Assembly: GCA_963931925.1 (NCBI GenBank)
Contig: OZ007579.1
Location: 42,325,197-42,389,196, forward strand
Length of the DNA stretch: 64,000 nucleotides
Source of the DNA: Onchidella celtica
Taxonomy: Eukaryota; Mollusca; Gastropoda; Systellommatophora; Onchidiidae
Direction of reading: 5' to 3'
Numbering within the stretch: position 1 is the first letter of the stretch; each line of letters begins with the position of its first letter. Below are positions 34,962 through 46,461 of the stretch, one piece after another. Under the pieces are notes generated by a model. That model was not told the origin of the DNA, searched no databases, and saw nothing but the letters and a program-made list of their open reading frames with translations. A program made the translations under genes and the position numbers.

Positions 34962-35967
34962 TGTCACTGTCTATGCTATTGCATCCCCATGGTGCAATAC
35001 AATACGTTATTATGCTTTCGGTAGTGGCTTTGCAACTAACCTTGGAAATAAACGGTCATAGTTATTGCAAATACACAACATTAAATCATTCAGATTAAGT
35101 AGATGCGAAACTAAGGCGAGGCTAACGGTCTCGCTCGCCGGTAGTAGCCTATATAACCATAGCTCCGAGCCGAAGTTGAGCAGAGGCAGATAGGAACTTG
35201 CATGCTCTATGGGGTGTATCGGTGCTGTTCAAACCTGATGGGAACATGACGATTGTGAACGAAGTGACTGTTCAGTTGTACGGGCGAAGAGAGCTGTGCG
35301 CCATGTCATTTACATAACAGCGCTACTCAGGTCTCCGGCCGCAAGTTCGAAGTCGTTTAAATATGAGATCTAGATCTATGTGCAGGACCATCTGTGCAGA
35401 GGAGAGAAACCGTTGTCCATAAGAGGAGCTGCATCCAGCAGCAGATATTGTTGATGTTGTGAATTCCATTATCATTGTAATGAAGTAAATCTCCCTTCTA
35501 GAGGAAGCTAGAGGAAGCTAGATCTATAATGTGATAGAATGAAAGAGCTAGATCTGTATTCTGATCAGAATATTATTTGTTGAAATTAGTTTGTGCATCA
35601 TAATTCTCTCAATGTATGGAGACCGCCATTGTAGATTGCTATTATAAGAAATTGATATTGCTCTAGCAGTGAATTGGCCAACTAGAATTGGCCTGAATTT
35701 GTAAATTTCCTTTTTGGTGCATTGGTGGACCTAATCAGCAAATATAATGTAGATGTGTAGATCTATTACATCAGTATAATATGCAGTTGAAGTTATAACT
35801 GTAATAGAGATGATGGCCCTGCAGGCCTGAACTAAACGTAATTATACATTATTGTTATTCCATTATTTACTAAGTCTTGTGTGTTTGGTAGTGTTTGTCC
35901 GAGTGTGAGTTCCACCTCTCGATCTGAGAGCTATCTGCCTAATAACACATAAATTCTACTCGTGACA
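34962..35967 (+). mobile_element. Possible old solo LTR
   Basis: Begins TGTCAC and ends GTGACA, with a TATATAA box at about 35150 roughly 190 bases in. This is consistent with a gypsy-type LTR of 1.0 kb. The flanking five bases do not match (AGCCT versus CAATC) and there is no second copy, so this is a weak call. Confidence 0.3.
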
Positions 35968-36028
35968 CAATCATACCTTGAACAAAACATGCTGTAACTA
36001 AAAAGATGGAAAACAAAACAAGACCTTT

Positions 36029-37219
36029 TGTCACAAATCCCAGACTGGGAGATGTAATAGTTTATGACAGGACGACAATCACGAACAAACAAGTTTAACA
36101 CTTAACAAAACAATCCATCAGACTCACACATTTATTAAACCTAATTATACATATAATAGCGCAATTACATACATTATATCATTGAAATGAACTGCCGTAC
36201 AACGGCCTTATTCTCACACACACTCTCCCTCGGATCCACAATCCGGTAGTTACTCCTAAAGGCACTTCGGCCTCAGCCTCTCCCCTCAGGGTCTTAATAG
36301 TACATTAATGATTCACTGGCACCGCAGTCTCTCAGTATCCCCTTTCTATTGTCATACACCTTAATATTCCACTCGCATCTCCACAGGGCAATAACACATT
36401 ATTATTTCCATAGCCATCAACATGGCAACAACATAGTATCAGTTCACTAGCCTATCAACATGGCAACAATATAGTATCTCATTCACTCTCATATCTACGT
36501 CCCTGTCCGTGGCCTGACTGCCACGACTTTATGTGCCTCTACTGTCCTGCACTGACAGCCTCACTTCTGGCCTATGTGTGGCCTCCGGCCCTATGCTGGC
36601 CTATCCCCTGTGCTCCTCGAGGTGGCTCTGCGGCCCGTCCCCGACACCTACAAGAATAACATTACATTGGTATAATACCCTACCATTTCTATTCACTCCA
36701 CCTCTCCTTACAACCCATGAAACGTACACACACTAGTTCACCTTTCACTCACCGCACATCTTACGGTAACACACTTCCATCGGAGTACACACTACTCACT
36801 CGCGCTACAAATCCATGAACTCACTTTCATCTATCGCTCGTGGCGCACATTGCTATATCCAATATCAAGGACTTCCACATTCCTCACATATACTTATTCA
36901 CATCATGGTAATAGACGAATATAATATAATACATCAATCATAATAATCAATCAACGTTCTACATACCAGTCATAACTGGAAAGACTCTCACTAGTCTTCT
37001 CGACTGCTTCCCTTTATGTCCGCCCGATGGGCTTTTATTCACAGGTCCGATCCCTAGGACCTTCTAACTTGCAGTGATAGTAATACCGCGCTTTCGCCTC
37101 ATTCAGACCCCGCCCCCACTCATGACATGCACGACTTTTCTTCCCTGTCTCCGTGCGTTAATTTTACTCTCCTCCTTTCCCCCCGTAATTATTAACTATC
37201 GCTCACTCCACTCGTGACA
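36029..37219 (-). repeat. 3' LTR of the Gmr1-like element
   Basis: 1191 bp, near-identical to 43269-44459. A purine-rich stretch on the minus strand just inside it (37220-37242, GGGGTGGGGGATGA next to the LTR) is the likely polypurine tract. Confidence 0.93.
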
Positions 37220-37572
37220 TCATCCCCCACCCCAAAAAAATTAATGCAATTAATTTCAAATCGCATCAAGATGACTGTCAACGAGTGAGCCTGAGCAATA
37301 CCTACATTAAAAATGACCTACCAGTTCCCCTAGTATATAGAATACCGAAATCAGGGGAAAATATGGGGATCAATATGGCCTGCAATATGCATATATGTGT
37401 CACATCATGAATAGCTAACTAACCACAATACTTAATACAGAATCAAAAACCATTCAACCTATCAACCATTCTTCATATCATATTTATAATGTCAATATTT
37501 TAAAGTCGACTTATTCACACAGATCCTGTCAATGTTCCTGTCCTCAGATGTATAAGCTGCTGAACTCCTGCC

Positions 37573-39147
37573 CTAGGCTCGACTAAGGTAGTCGGCGATA
37601 TGATTGCTGGTTCCTGGAATTGGTTGAATAACGAAGGTATACGGCTGCAAAGCCAATGCCCATCTAGACAAGCGTGGGCTGGACGAACGATTCTTCGACA
37701 AAAATGTCAGTGGCTTGTGGTCTGTCTGGATACAAAATTCTCGTCCCATGAGATAACGTCCTAGTTTCTGGACGGACCAGACAATGGCAAGACACTCACG
37801 CTCTATCACAGAATACTTTCTTTCTCTCTGCAATAACTTCCTACTGACATAACATACAGGATGGAGACATTCGTTCTTCTCCTGTAGAAGACAAGCGCCG
37901 ACACCAGAGTCCGACGCATCCGTTCTGAGGATAAAATTAGATCGAAAATCGGGTAATATCAGAATGGGTGACGATGATAATGCTGTCACCAAATTATCAA
38001 ATGATGTCTGACATTCAGACGTCCACTGGACCTTATCGGGTTGTCCCTTCTTAGTAAGGTCAGTAAGAGAAGACGACAAGGAGGAAAAATTTGGAATGAA
38101 CTTTCTGTAATAATTTAAAATTCCCACTAAGCTTCTGACTTGTTTCTTTGTTTTTGGGATTTGCAACCCTACTAACTTGTCAATTTTTGTTTCTTCAGGT
38201 CTCTGAACACCTCTACCCACAATATGTCCTAAGAATACTATCTCTGGACATGCCAAATCCATCTTTGCGGGTTTAGCAGTTAACCCAAAATGACGTAATC
38301 GTTGAAAAATTACTGTTAGTGTCTGAATATGATCAGACCATGTCGACGTATGGCATGCTATATCGTCAAAGAATGACACGACATTAGGTATGTCCTTCAA
38401 CACTAGTCTCATTAATCGTGCAAACGTCGCTGGCGCGTTTACCAACCCAAATGGCATGACCTTAAATTGGAATAATCCAATGGGCGTTTGGAACGCCGTG
38501 TATTGTTTAGACTCCTCAGTAAGCGGAATTTCCCAATACCCTTTCGTCAAATCTATCTTGGAAAACCACGTGGACCCGGCCAATGAAGCTATTAATTCCT
38601 CCTGAAACGGGATAGGCTCCCTATCGCCTACCGTAATAGTGTTCAATCTTCGAAAATCAATACAGAACCGCACCGATCCATCAAGTTTTTTCACGAGGAC
38701 GATGGGTGATGAATACGGCGATGTTGATGGTTCTATCACATCTAACTTCAACATTGACTCAACTTCCTTTATGACTCTATCTCTCGAAGAAAAAGGCAGC
38801 GGATACGGTCTAAGAAATACTGGCTTATCGGAAGTCAACTTTATTTGGTGCTGGATCACCGTAGTGCGACCCGGCAAATCCGTAACAACATCCGGAAATG
38901 ACGCTAACAGGGTCTCAAGTTCCCTACTCCTTGAACTCGTAAGGTCAGGGTTAATTTTTACGTCCCTGTAACCTTGTGTCGGAGTTAACTCCGGCAATTG
39001 AATTTGTAACTCCTCCTGCGCCTCGGTGTCGCTTACGTCACAGTCCAACTGGTCTACGACCCCCGTACAAGCAATAGAGAAGACAGTCTCCTCTGGTCTT
39101 GTCTGTGCACACAGATACTGTGGTCTCTCATAAAATCTCTGTAGCAT
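37573..39147 (-). CDS. Element part: reverse transcriptase and RNase H
   Basis: A 524-codon open stretch. RT is recognised from KLDGSVRFCIDFRRLN, WFSKIDLTKGYWEIPL, TPIGLFQFKVMPFGL and the FFDD catalytic box. The connection and RNase H follow (ILRTDASDSGVGACLLQ, IERECLAIVWSVQKL, FCIQTDHKPLTFL). Similarity is to gypsy-type RT, not copia. It is the downstream half of the element's coding region. Confidence 0.9.
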   Translation of the reverse strand: MLQRFYERPQYLCAQTRPEETVFSIACTGVVDQLDCDVSDTEAQEELQIQLPELTPTQGYRDVKINPDLTSSRSRELETLLASFPDVVTDLPGRTTVIQHQIKLTSDKPVFLRPYPLPFSSRDRVIKEVESMLKLDVIEPSTSPYSSPIVLVKKLDGSVRFCIDFRRLNTITVGDREPIPFQEELIASLAGSTWFSKIDLTKGYWEIPLTEESKQYTAFQTPIGLFQFKVMPFGLVNAPATFARLMRLVLKDIPNVVSFFDDIACHTSTWSDHIQTLTVIFQRLRHFGLTAKPAKMDLACPEIVFLGHIVGRGVQRPEETKIDKLVGLQIPKTKKQVRSLVGILNYYRKFIPNFSSLSSSLTDLTKKGQPDKVQWTSECQTSFDNLVTALSSSPILILPDFRSNFILRTDASDSGVGACLLQEKNECLHPVCYVSRKLLQRERKYSVIERECLAIVWSVQKLGRYLMGREFCIQTDHKPLTFLSKNRSSSPRLSRWALALQPYTFVIQPIPGTSNHIADYLSRA

Positions 39148-39210
39148 GTTAACATGGAAAACCTTACTCGCTCCATCAATGTGGATAGCGTAATCTACCT
39201 TTGAAACAAC

Positions 39211-42200
39211 TCACTCAATAACATAAGGACCTTTCCATGTCATCAATAACTTATTATGGTCCGTAGGTAATAACAACAGAACCTTGTCTCCTGGCTTAAA
39301 AATTCTCAGTTTGGAACCTCTATCCTTATAGTCTTTTGCTCTTTTCGAAGCGATACCAGAAGCTTCTTCTGCTATAGTGCGCGCAGAAGATAGTCTTTCT
39401 CTTAAATCAACAAGGTACTGAAACACCGAAATCTGCTCCTCGTCTCCCGATGATGGCGACGTCATCATGTCCCGAAGAACATCAGTTGGGCCCCTAGGAC
39501 TACGACCGTACATCATTTCGAACGGCGAGAATCCCGTTGACTCCTGCCGTACCTCTCTGTACGCGAATAACACTGCAGGGATATATCTATCCCAATCTTT
39601 AGGGCGATCAGCAGCTACCTTACGCAGCATCGACTTTAACGTCGAGTTCAATCTCTCGCACATGCCATTAGCCTGCGGATGATAAGGGGTGGTAGTGATG
39701 GGTTGTATACTGAATAAGCGGAACAATTCCTTCATCATCTGCGACGTAAATTGCGCGCCCCTATCAGACAGAATTTGCTCTGGTATTCCTACTCTAGCGA
39801 AAATTGCAAACAACGCTTCCGCGACTGCCTCAGACGTTATGGTCCGCAGAGGAACCGCCTCTGGCCATCTCGTAGCATTACATATGACCGTTAAGAAAAA
39901 TCGATTCCCCCTATCGGTCGCTGGGTGAATGGGGCCAACAAGGTCTATCGAGACCTTTTTAAACGGTTCCGAGACCGTGGGGATCTTCTGAAGAGGAGCC
40001 TGGGGTGTACGACCCTTATGCGTCGTCTTTTGGCACGCACTGCACGTCTTACAATAGACCTGCACATCTCTGTGGATCGATGGCCAGTAAAAATTTTTAA
40101 GAACCCTTTCTTTGGTTCTAGCTATCCCCATATGACCCGCTAATGGGACATCATGTGCCAAATGCAATACTGTTGCGATCAGCAACGCTGGCACAACGAC
40201 CTGCTTTAAAATGGAGGACACCGTTACATACTTACGGAACAGAATGCCCGCCTGAACAAAAAAAGATGACCCGTTCTTATATCTCCTCGTTTTCTCGGTT
40301 CGCGCTTCCCCAAAACATGGGTTTAATGATGGGTCCTCCCTTTGTAGTCTCGCCAAGCGCTCTGGCGTGATATCTAGGTTGACCGCTGGCGTCGCCAAAG
40401 GTCTAATCTTATCTTTATCAACTACTCGTCGACGTGTTTCGACCGCGGCGCAAAAGTCAATACCTTTTGATTGCGACCATGCTTGCACGTTCTCATCGGA
40501 AGGGGAAACTACCCGTGATACATTCCCAATGATGAGCTGGGCGCCTGGAAAACAACCAACGACTGCTTCGACTTCTCCGCTAAGGAAAGGTGTATCTATC
40601 ATTATTCTTGCCATGGGTAATTTCTCAATGGCCCCCGAAAATTGGATGCACGGGACAGTCTCACCTGTAAGCTGTGAATCCCGAATGCAATCCCTATGCA
40701 CTCCCACAACGGTAGATCCTGTATCTCGTAAAACCGAGACCGGTTCGTCCCCAACAAACCCCGGATAAACCCTAAGACCACCTCCTGTATGACATGAATT
40801 TATAACGGGGATCTTTCTCCCACAAGGTAAAACACCGGAAGATAATAACTTCTCACAACTGGGACACTTAGAATACTGTCCGCCTCCGTTGTCCGATGTA
40901 ACGCACGCAGCCGCATGATGAAATTTATTTGGGGAACATGGACTGGAGCTACTGTCCACGTTCGCCGCTATCCTACCTGCAGGGCAGTTCACGCTGATGT
41001 GATCTGCTCTTCCGCAGTTCCAACACTTCGCGGCCCTACACTCGCGCGAAAAGTGACCCACGCGTCCGCAAGTCCAACACTCCGCTCCCTGTGCTGCCCT
41101 AGGCCTGGGTCCCCGTGACCCCTCGCGACCGGAACTAGAGTCCCTATGCCGTCGGTCGTCGGCAAAGGTCACAACTCGCCCCCGGCCATTACCGCGACCT
41201 AGCCCTCCTGCTCGGTCAAACTTACCGGATCCATATGCCGGTGATTGGTGATAGCCCCTATGCTGCCCCTGGGCTTGCCCACTATAGGCACCACGCTGAC
41301 GCGACCTGTCCCTAAGTCCTGCCGGCGACCCCTCGGCAACGGCGACGTACCCAGCATCTTGGACGTACGCCCTGGCGACTGGTTTGGACGGATGCGCCGT
41401 ACGGTATGCCTCCGCCAACTTAGACGCCTCCTGCACCGTCGCGGGTTCGTTCTCTTTCAGGAAAGCCACCAGATCTTTGTGGCACGACGCGTACAGCTGG
41501 TCACGGATCATTAAGTCTTTCAGTTTAGCAAAATCCGCGCCCACATGCGCCAAGTCTACCCAGTTCGCGAAATACTCCGTTAGTCTCGCGACGAAGGCAG
41601 CAAAGTCCTCCCTGGTATCTGCACGTGCCCGCCTAAACTGCTCCCGGAAATATTCCTCGGTACGCGCAAATCGGCGAAGCAGCAAAGCCTTCAGCTTATC
41701 GTAATCTTGCACGTCTTCGCGCTGTAGCTCTTTAAAGTAGGTTAACGCTCGCCCCTGCAATAGAGACGCCAGGTACGTGGCCCATAATTCCTTATTTTCC
41801 CCCCATTGCAATTGTGCGTTCAGTTCGAACCTGTAAAGGAAGGCGTCTATGTCGTCCTTCCGGTCGTCGAACGTAGGGAGCTTAATCCTAACGCCACCCT
41901 TATTGTGTACCTGCCGCTCAGCCGTTTCCGCTGGCGTATTCTTCTTGAGTTCTAACTCCGCAATCTTTACTTGCGCCTCTATCTCCTTTAACCTTATCTC
42001 TTGCTCCCTTTCCTTAGCCTGTCTCTCCTGTTGCTGAGCTTCTAACTCCTTTAACTTAAACTCCCTTTCCTGTTCCTTATCCTTAGCCTCTCTTTCTTGT
42101 TGCTGAGCCTTAGCCTCTCTTTCCTCTTCTCTCTGTCGCTCTTGAGCCTCTTTTTCTCGCTCTCTATCCTTAGCACGCTCATCGCGCAAATCCGCCTGCT

Positions 42201-42282
42201 GTTCTTTAATCCAGCCGCGTAGCTCCTCTCCCTCCAGGCCAAGTTCCTTACCCAACTTCATTAGTTGTTGGAGTTCCGCCAT
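39211..42282 (-). CDS. Element part: Gag, protease and integrase
   Basis: A 1023-codon open stretch. Residues about 1-115 are a highly charged E/K/Q/R coiled coil. The Gag core at about 130-300 ends in two zinc knuckles (CWTCGRVGHFSRECR, CWNCGRADHISVNCP; about 400-435). A protease-like DTGSTVVGVH lies near 520. An HHCC zinc finger (GHMGIARTKERVLKNFYWP, CKTCSACQ) precedes the integrase core (VSIDLVGPI, LSDRGAQFTSQ, YHPQANGMCERLN) and a basic C-terminal domain (FKPGDKVLLLLP). Integrase thus lies upstream of RT. Confidence 0.9.
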   Translation of the reverse strand: MAELQQLMKLGKELGLEGEELRGWIKEQQADLRDERAKDREREKEAQERQREEEREAKAQQQEREAKDKEQEREFKLKELEAQQQERQAKEREQEIRLKEIEAQVKIAELELKKNTPAETAERQVHNKGGVRIKLPTFDDRKDDIDAFLYRFELNAQLQWGENKELWATYLASLLQGRALTYFKELQREDVQDYDKLKALLLRRFARTEEYFREQFRRARADTREDFAAFVARLTEYFANWVDLAHVGADFAKLKDLMIRDQLYASCHKDLVAFLKENEPATVQEASKLAEAYRTAHPSKPVARAYVQDAGYVAVAEGSPAGLRDRSRQRGAYSGQAQGQHRGYHQSPAYGSGKFDRAGGLGRGNGRGRVVTFADDRRHRDSSSGREGSRGPRPRAAQGAECWTCGRVGHFSRECRAAKCWNCGRADHISVNCPAGRIAANVDSSSSPCSPNKFHHAAACVTSDNGGGQYSKCPSCEKLLSSGVLPCGRKIPVINSCHTGGGLRVYPGFVGDEPVSVLRDTGSTVVGVHRDCIRDSQLTGETVPCIQFSGAIEKLPMARIMIDTPFLSGEVEAVVGCFPGAQLIIGNVSRVVSPSDENVQAWSQSKGIDFCAAVETRRRVVDKDKIRPLATPAVNLDITPERLARLQREDPSLNPCFGEARTEKTRRYKNGSSFFVQAGILFRKYVTVSSILKQVVVPALLIATVLHLAHDVPLAGHMGIARTKERVLKNFYWPSIHRDVQVYCKTCSACQKTTHKGRTPQAPLQKIPTVSEPFKKVSIDLVGPIHPATDRGNRFFLTVICNATRWPEAVPLRTITSEAVAEALFAIFARVGIPEQILSDRGAQFTSQMMKELFRLFSIQPITTTPYHPQANGMCERLNSTLKSMLRKVAADRPKDWDRYIPAVLFAYREVRQESTGFSPFEMMYGRSPRGPTDVLRDMMTSPSSGDEEQISVFQYLVDLRERLSSARTIAEEASGIASKRAKDYKDRGSKLRIFKPGDKVLLLLPTDHNKLLMTWKGPYVIE

Positions 42283-43212
42283 TTCACAGATTTATGGTTA
42301 TGGTATATATTTAAAAAAAACGGCTAACCTGTCGGTATGATAACTAACGACACGTCCAGAGACCTGAGATCACACCAGATATAACAATACCCAATTGTCC
42401 CAAATACAATTCAGAAATTTACCTTTACAGCACAACTAATTCCATATCTATAAAATGCATAGCACTATTAATTATAAAAGAAAATAGAAATGACAAGAAT
42501 GAAGAAATACAATAGAAGGACCACAAGTACGTCAAGGACAACGAACCAGACTAGGACAAAGCTTCTACAAAAAAAAACTATAATGGAAAAAAAAATGCAA
42601 CCTACTACGCCGATTACACAACACGGTACGAACGAGAACAGAGTCTGAAAAAAAAGAACGTATCTATAGATAGGTAGAAAGAGGGACAAGAGAATACGTC
42701 TTCCTGCGGAACAGAGAAGATATCGACGCTACAATCTAAACAAAAATACAGGTCCCTACAGAACTGTTCACTGTGATGAACGAAGTTCCAAATTTAGCCC
42801 ACCTCCCGAAGAGGATAAACTACGCTCACCACAGCAAACCCGCGCCACCGCCCGTATAATCAATTACGACAAAAACAGCAAAAACAGGGAAACAGACAGA
42901 TGAAAAGACAGCCCTCAATCCAGGGTACAAAATTTTCACTTAACTTTCAATTTTTGAAATTTTGAGTAAAACTCCTCCCTTTAATCGGAGCTCTGGCTGC
43001 TCGTCTCCTCAGGCTGCACGCACACACTCTGGAAAGTTTAAATACACATTAATACCTATTCATAGCAATACATGCATCAATACATATTATTATTCATAAA
43101 CATACATAAATCATATCATCATGAAATTTCCATTCATCCCACGAACAAAGACAACAGCACGAATTCCTAGCACAACAGAAAAACAACTAAATATAACGAA
43201 TACACAATGTCA

Positions 43213-43268
43213 GAATGACCACAGGTAAACAGGACGAGCCCCCAGTGTCACAACGGACGAGCCCCCAG
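43213..43268 (-). other. Primer-binding site of the Gmr1-like element, tandemly doubled
   Basis: Next to the 5' LTR the minus strand reads CTGGGGGCTCGTCCG, and after TTGTGACA it reads CTGGGGGCTCGTCC again. TGGGGGCTCGTCC is the classic tRNA-Pro-type primer site. The end of the LTR plus the site is duplicated over about 22 bases. Confidence 0.75.
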
Positions 43269-44459
43269 TGTCACAAATCCCAGACTGGGAGATGTAATAG
43301 TTTATGACAGGACGACAATCACGAACAAACAAGTTTAACACTTAACAAAACAATCCATCAGACTCACACATTTATTAAACCTAATTATACATATAATAGC
43401 GCAATTACATACATTATATCATTGAAATGAACTGCCGTACAACGGCCTTATTCTCACACACACTCTCCCTCGGATCCACAATCCGGTAGTTACTCCTAAA
43501 GGCACTTCGGCCTCAGCCTCTCCCCTCAGGGTCTTAATAGTACATTAATGATTCACTGGCACCGCAGTCTCTCAGTATCCCCTTTCTATTGTCATACACC
43601 TTAATATTCCACTCGCATCTCCACAGGGCAATAACACATTATTATTTCCATAGCCATCAACATGGCAACAACATAGTATCAGTTCACTAGCCTATCAACA
43701 TGGCAACAATATAGTATCTCATTCACTCTCATATCTACGTCCCTGTCCGTGGCCTGACTGCCACGACTTTATGTGCCTCTACTGTCCTGCACTGACAGCC
43801 TCACTTCTGGCCTATGTGTGGCCTCCGGCCCTATGCTGGCCTATCCCCTGTGCTCCTCGAGGTGGCTCTGCGGCCCGTCCCCGACACCTACAAGAATAAC
43901 ATTACATTGGTATAATACCCTACCATTTCTATTCACTCCACCTCTCCTTACAACCCATGAAACGTACACACACTAGTTCACCTTTCACTCACCGCACATC
44001 TTACGGTAACACACTTCCATCGGAGTACACACTACTCACTCGCGCTACAAATCCATGAAATCACTTTCATCTATCGCTCGTGGCGCACATTGCTATATCC
44101 AATATCAAGGACTTCCACATTCCTCACATATACTTATTCACATCATGGTAATAGACGAATATAATATAATACATCAATCATAATAATCAATCAACGTTCT
44201 ACATACCAGTCATAACTGGAAAGACTCTCACTAGTCTTCTCGACTGCTTCCCTTTATGTCCGCCCGATGGGCTTTTATTCACAGGTCCGATCCCTAGGAC
44301 CTTCTAACTTGCAGTGATAGTAATACCGCGCTTTCGCCTCATTCAGACCCCGCCCCCACTCATGACATGCACGACTTTTCTTCCCTGTCTCCGTGCGTTA
44401 ATTTTACTCTCCTCCTTTCCCCCCGTAATTATTAACTATCGCTCACTCCACTCGTGACA
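43269..44459 (-). repeat. 5' LTR of the Gmr1-like element
   Basis: 1191 bp, near-identical to 36029-37219. It is upstream in the element's own orientation and would carry its promoter. Confidence 0.93.
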
Positions 44460-44464
44460 CCTTT

Positions 44465-45686
44465 TACTTGGCCAGCACATCCACTAAGTAATACAAAATT
44501 CCCAAACCCTGGAGACCATGCCCCTCTCTTGGCACGTATCATAGGGAGACACAGCTGCCTAACCAGTCTTGCACTTAGAAGGCCCCAGAGAAAATACAGA
44601 CACTTTTTCACAGACTGTATAATTTGGGAAAAACAAGGGATCAAACTCCTGGAATTGACAGTGAAACAAGGGTGAAGAAATTGCTTCCCCCTGGAGACCG
44701 ATCGCTGTCTTATAATATCCTTCTTAACTTAAAGGGTTCTCCTACTCGAAATTCTAAATTCAAATATATCGCTGTCATTTTAAAACTAGTTTTGCCTAAA
44801 TATGGTACATGTTGCTCTAACTTGATGTGTATGAAAAATATGGCCATATCATGGTACTGGTAACCATGGTAACCATAGAAAACACTCCGACATCTTAGAT
44901 TTTATGTGTAATTTTCAAAGTCCTAAAATTTTTTACTGTTTTACCTCCTTGTGTTAAATATCACATCCACACACTGGAATATTAATACATGCAATCTATA
45001 ATTCCAGATTTCTGTTTCAATTACCGGTATCAGAAAAAAAATATATAACAGTAAAATTCAGATAGATCTTTATTATGTGGTACAATGAAAAACAAAATAA
45101 AACAAAAAAAAACAATCCAGGAAAACAACATTTTTTAAATTACAGTAATAAAACACCGAAAAGTGGCGTTTTAGAAACGTTCTTCTATCTATCATAAATA
45201 TGCTCTCCAAGTTTGAAATGATTTTGATTCAGAAAGGCACAGGTCTCTGAGGGCTGAACATGTGAAATGTGAGAAAATGAAGAAAATACAGGTAAACTCT
45301 GCTCTACATGGGGACGTAAATGTTTTGGAAAGGCGTTTTTAGGACTTCAATTGCAGTTTTGGGACAAAAATGATAACCAACTTTAAAGAAATGATTGTAG
45401 GCAGCGAATATAACATCTAAAAATAATGTCGCAAATTAATGATCCCAGAATCGATATTGTAAGCGGCAAAACCAACTGTCCTCCTCTGCTCTCTTTCTGT
45501 GTGGCATCTGTTCCGGATCGATAAGACACACGAGTATGACAGCAAGGCAAGAATCAACATGAGCAAGAAACCATTATCAAGGAACAAGAAAAGGAAACAA
45601 ACAATCACGAATGGAAGGTCAGCCGCCTTAGCTCAGGCCCCTGAGACAAAGAGCTAATTGTGCTTCTCCTTGAACTGAGGTTGTGA
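44465..45686. other. Intergenic stretch beside the LTR element
   Basis: A 73-codon open frame at 44454-44675 and a few others show no recognisable motif. The rest is AT-rich. I see nothing else in it. Confidence 0.4.
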
Positions 45687-45692
45687 TATGAA

Positions 45693-45780
45693 ACGTTTTG
45701 TAGATAGATTGTGCATCTATAGAAATTTGAGAAATACAGCCTTGAAGATTCATGTCTGTTCAGGCATCAGCTTCGTGTTG
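45693..45780 (+). repeat. Direct repeat, copy 2 of about 92 bp
   Basis: Partner of 34084-34175 in the same orientation; about 90% identical by eye. Confidence 0.75.
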
Positions 45781-45786
45781 GCAAAA

Positions 45787-45828
45787 AAAAACCACCACCA
45801 CCACCACCACCACGACAACAACAACAGC

Positions 45829-45875
<47 letters not shown>

Positions 45876-45876
45876 G
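45787..45876 (+). repeat. (CAC)n/(CAA)n microsatellite
   Basis: CCACCACCACCACCACCACC runs into about 20 CAA/AAC triplets. Confidence 0.95.
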
Positions 45877-46461
45877 AAATATATCGTAACCAAATCACAT
45901 AATATCTCACTAATCTTAGTTCTCTCTTTCCCAAGTTAATCAGTTTTTATTTTCCTCACTACAAAGTTTACAGTTCTAGATTTGAGATATTTGTCCCTAA
46001 AACGATTTTAAAAAGTCGCCAAGGGCGGAAACTGGTCTATCCAAGGCAACGCTGGGTCCTCATCTTGTGTGTAAAATCAATACATTTTCACCTTAGTTGA
46101 AAGATACAGCGGCGTATTGCAAAGTATTCCACAATCAGAGTCATATTGTCTATAAATGACTCCGACCAGGGTCAGTTAAAAAATTGCTCCCCTTGTATAC
46201 CCTGTACTTTAAAAATCTGGTCGAATTCTTTTTTTGGTATTGTTCCATAATTTATAGCAGCAGTAATAAAATCAAAAAGTATGTATAAAAATAATGGAGT
46301 GCGTCGTTTTCAGAATGAGGGAGAAAAAGCAACACTATTATCTCAAAACCAAAGGACAATGGTTCTGTTTAACTTTTTTTGAAATTATGCATTAGCTTAT
46401 ATTTTCACTCTAAGCTTAAATAAACAGTTGTTTTTTAAATTTGTCTCAATATTTAATGATC

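Larger units (their letters stand above)
36029..44459 (-). mobile_element. Gmr1-like Ty3/gypsy LTR retrotransposon, very young
   Basis: An 8431-bp element with two 1191-bp LTRs starting TGTCAC and ending GTGACA, flanked by 5-bp target duplications CCTTT (36024-36028 and 44460-44464). In sense (minus) order it has Gag with a charged coiled coil and two CCHC knuckles, an aspartic protease, an H2C2-DDE integrase, then reverse transcriptase and RNase H. The gypsy-type RT downstream of integrase is the copia-like order known from the Gmr1 group. The LTRs differ at about one position, so insertion was recent. It looks nearly whole, with at most about one break or a family-type recoding point between its two long open stretches. 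Confidence 0.93.

Noticed and set aside
39467-41704. Many plus-strand frames of 60-133 codons within the LTR element
   Set aside because: Antisense shadows of its Gag, protease and integrase region.
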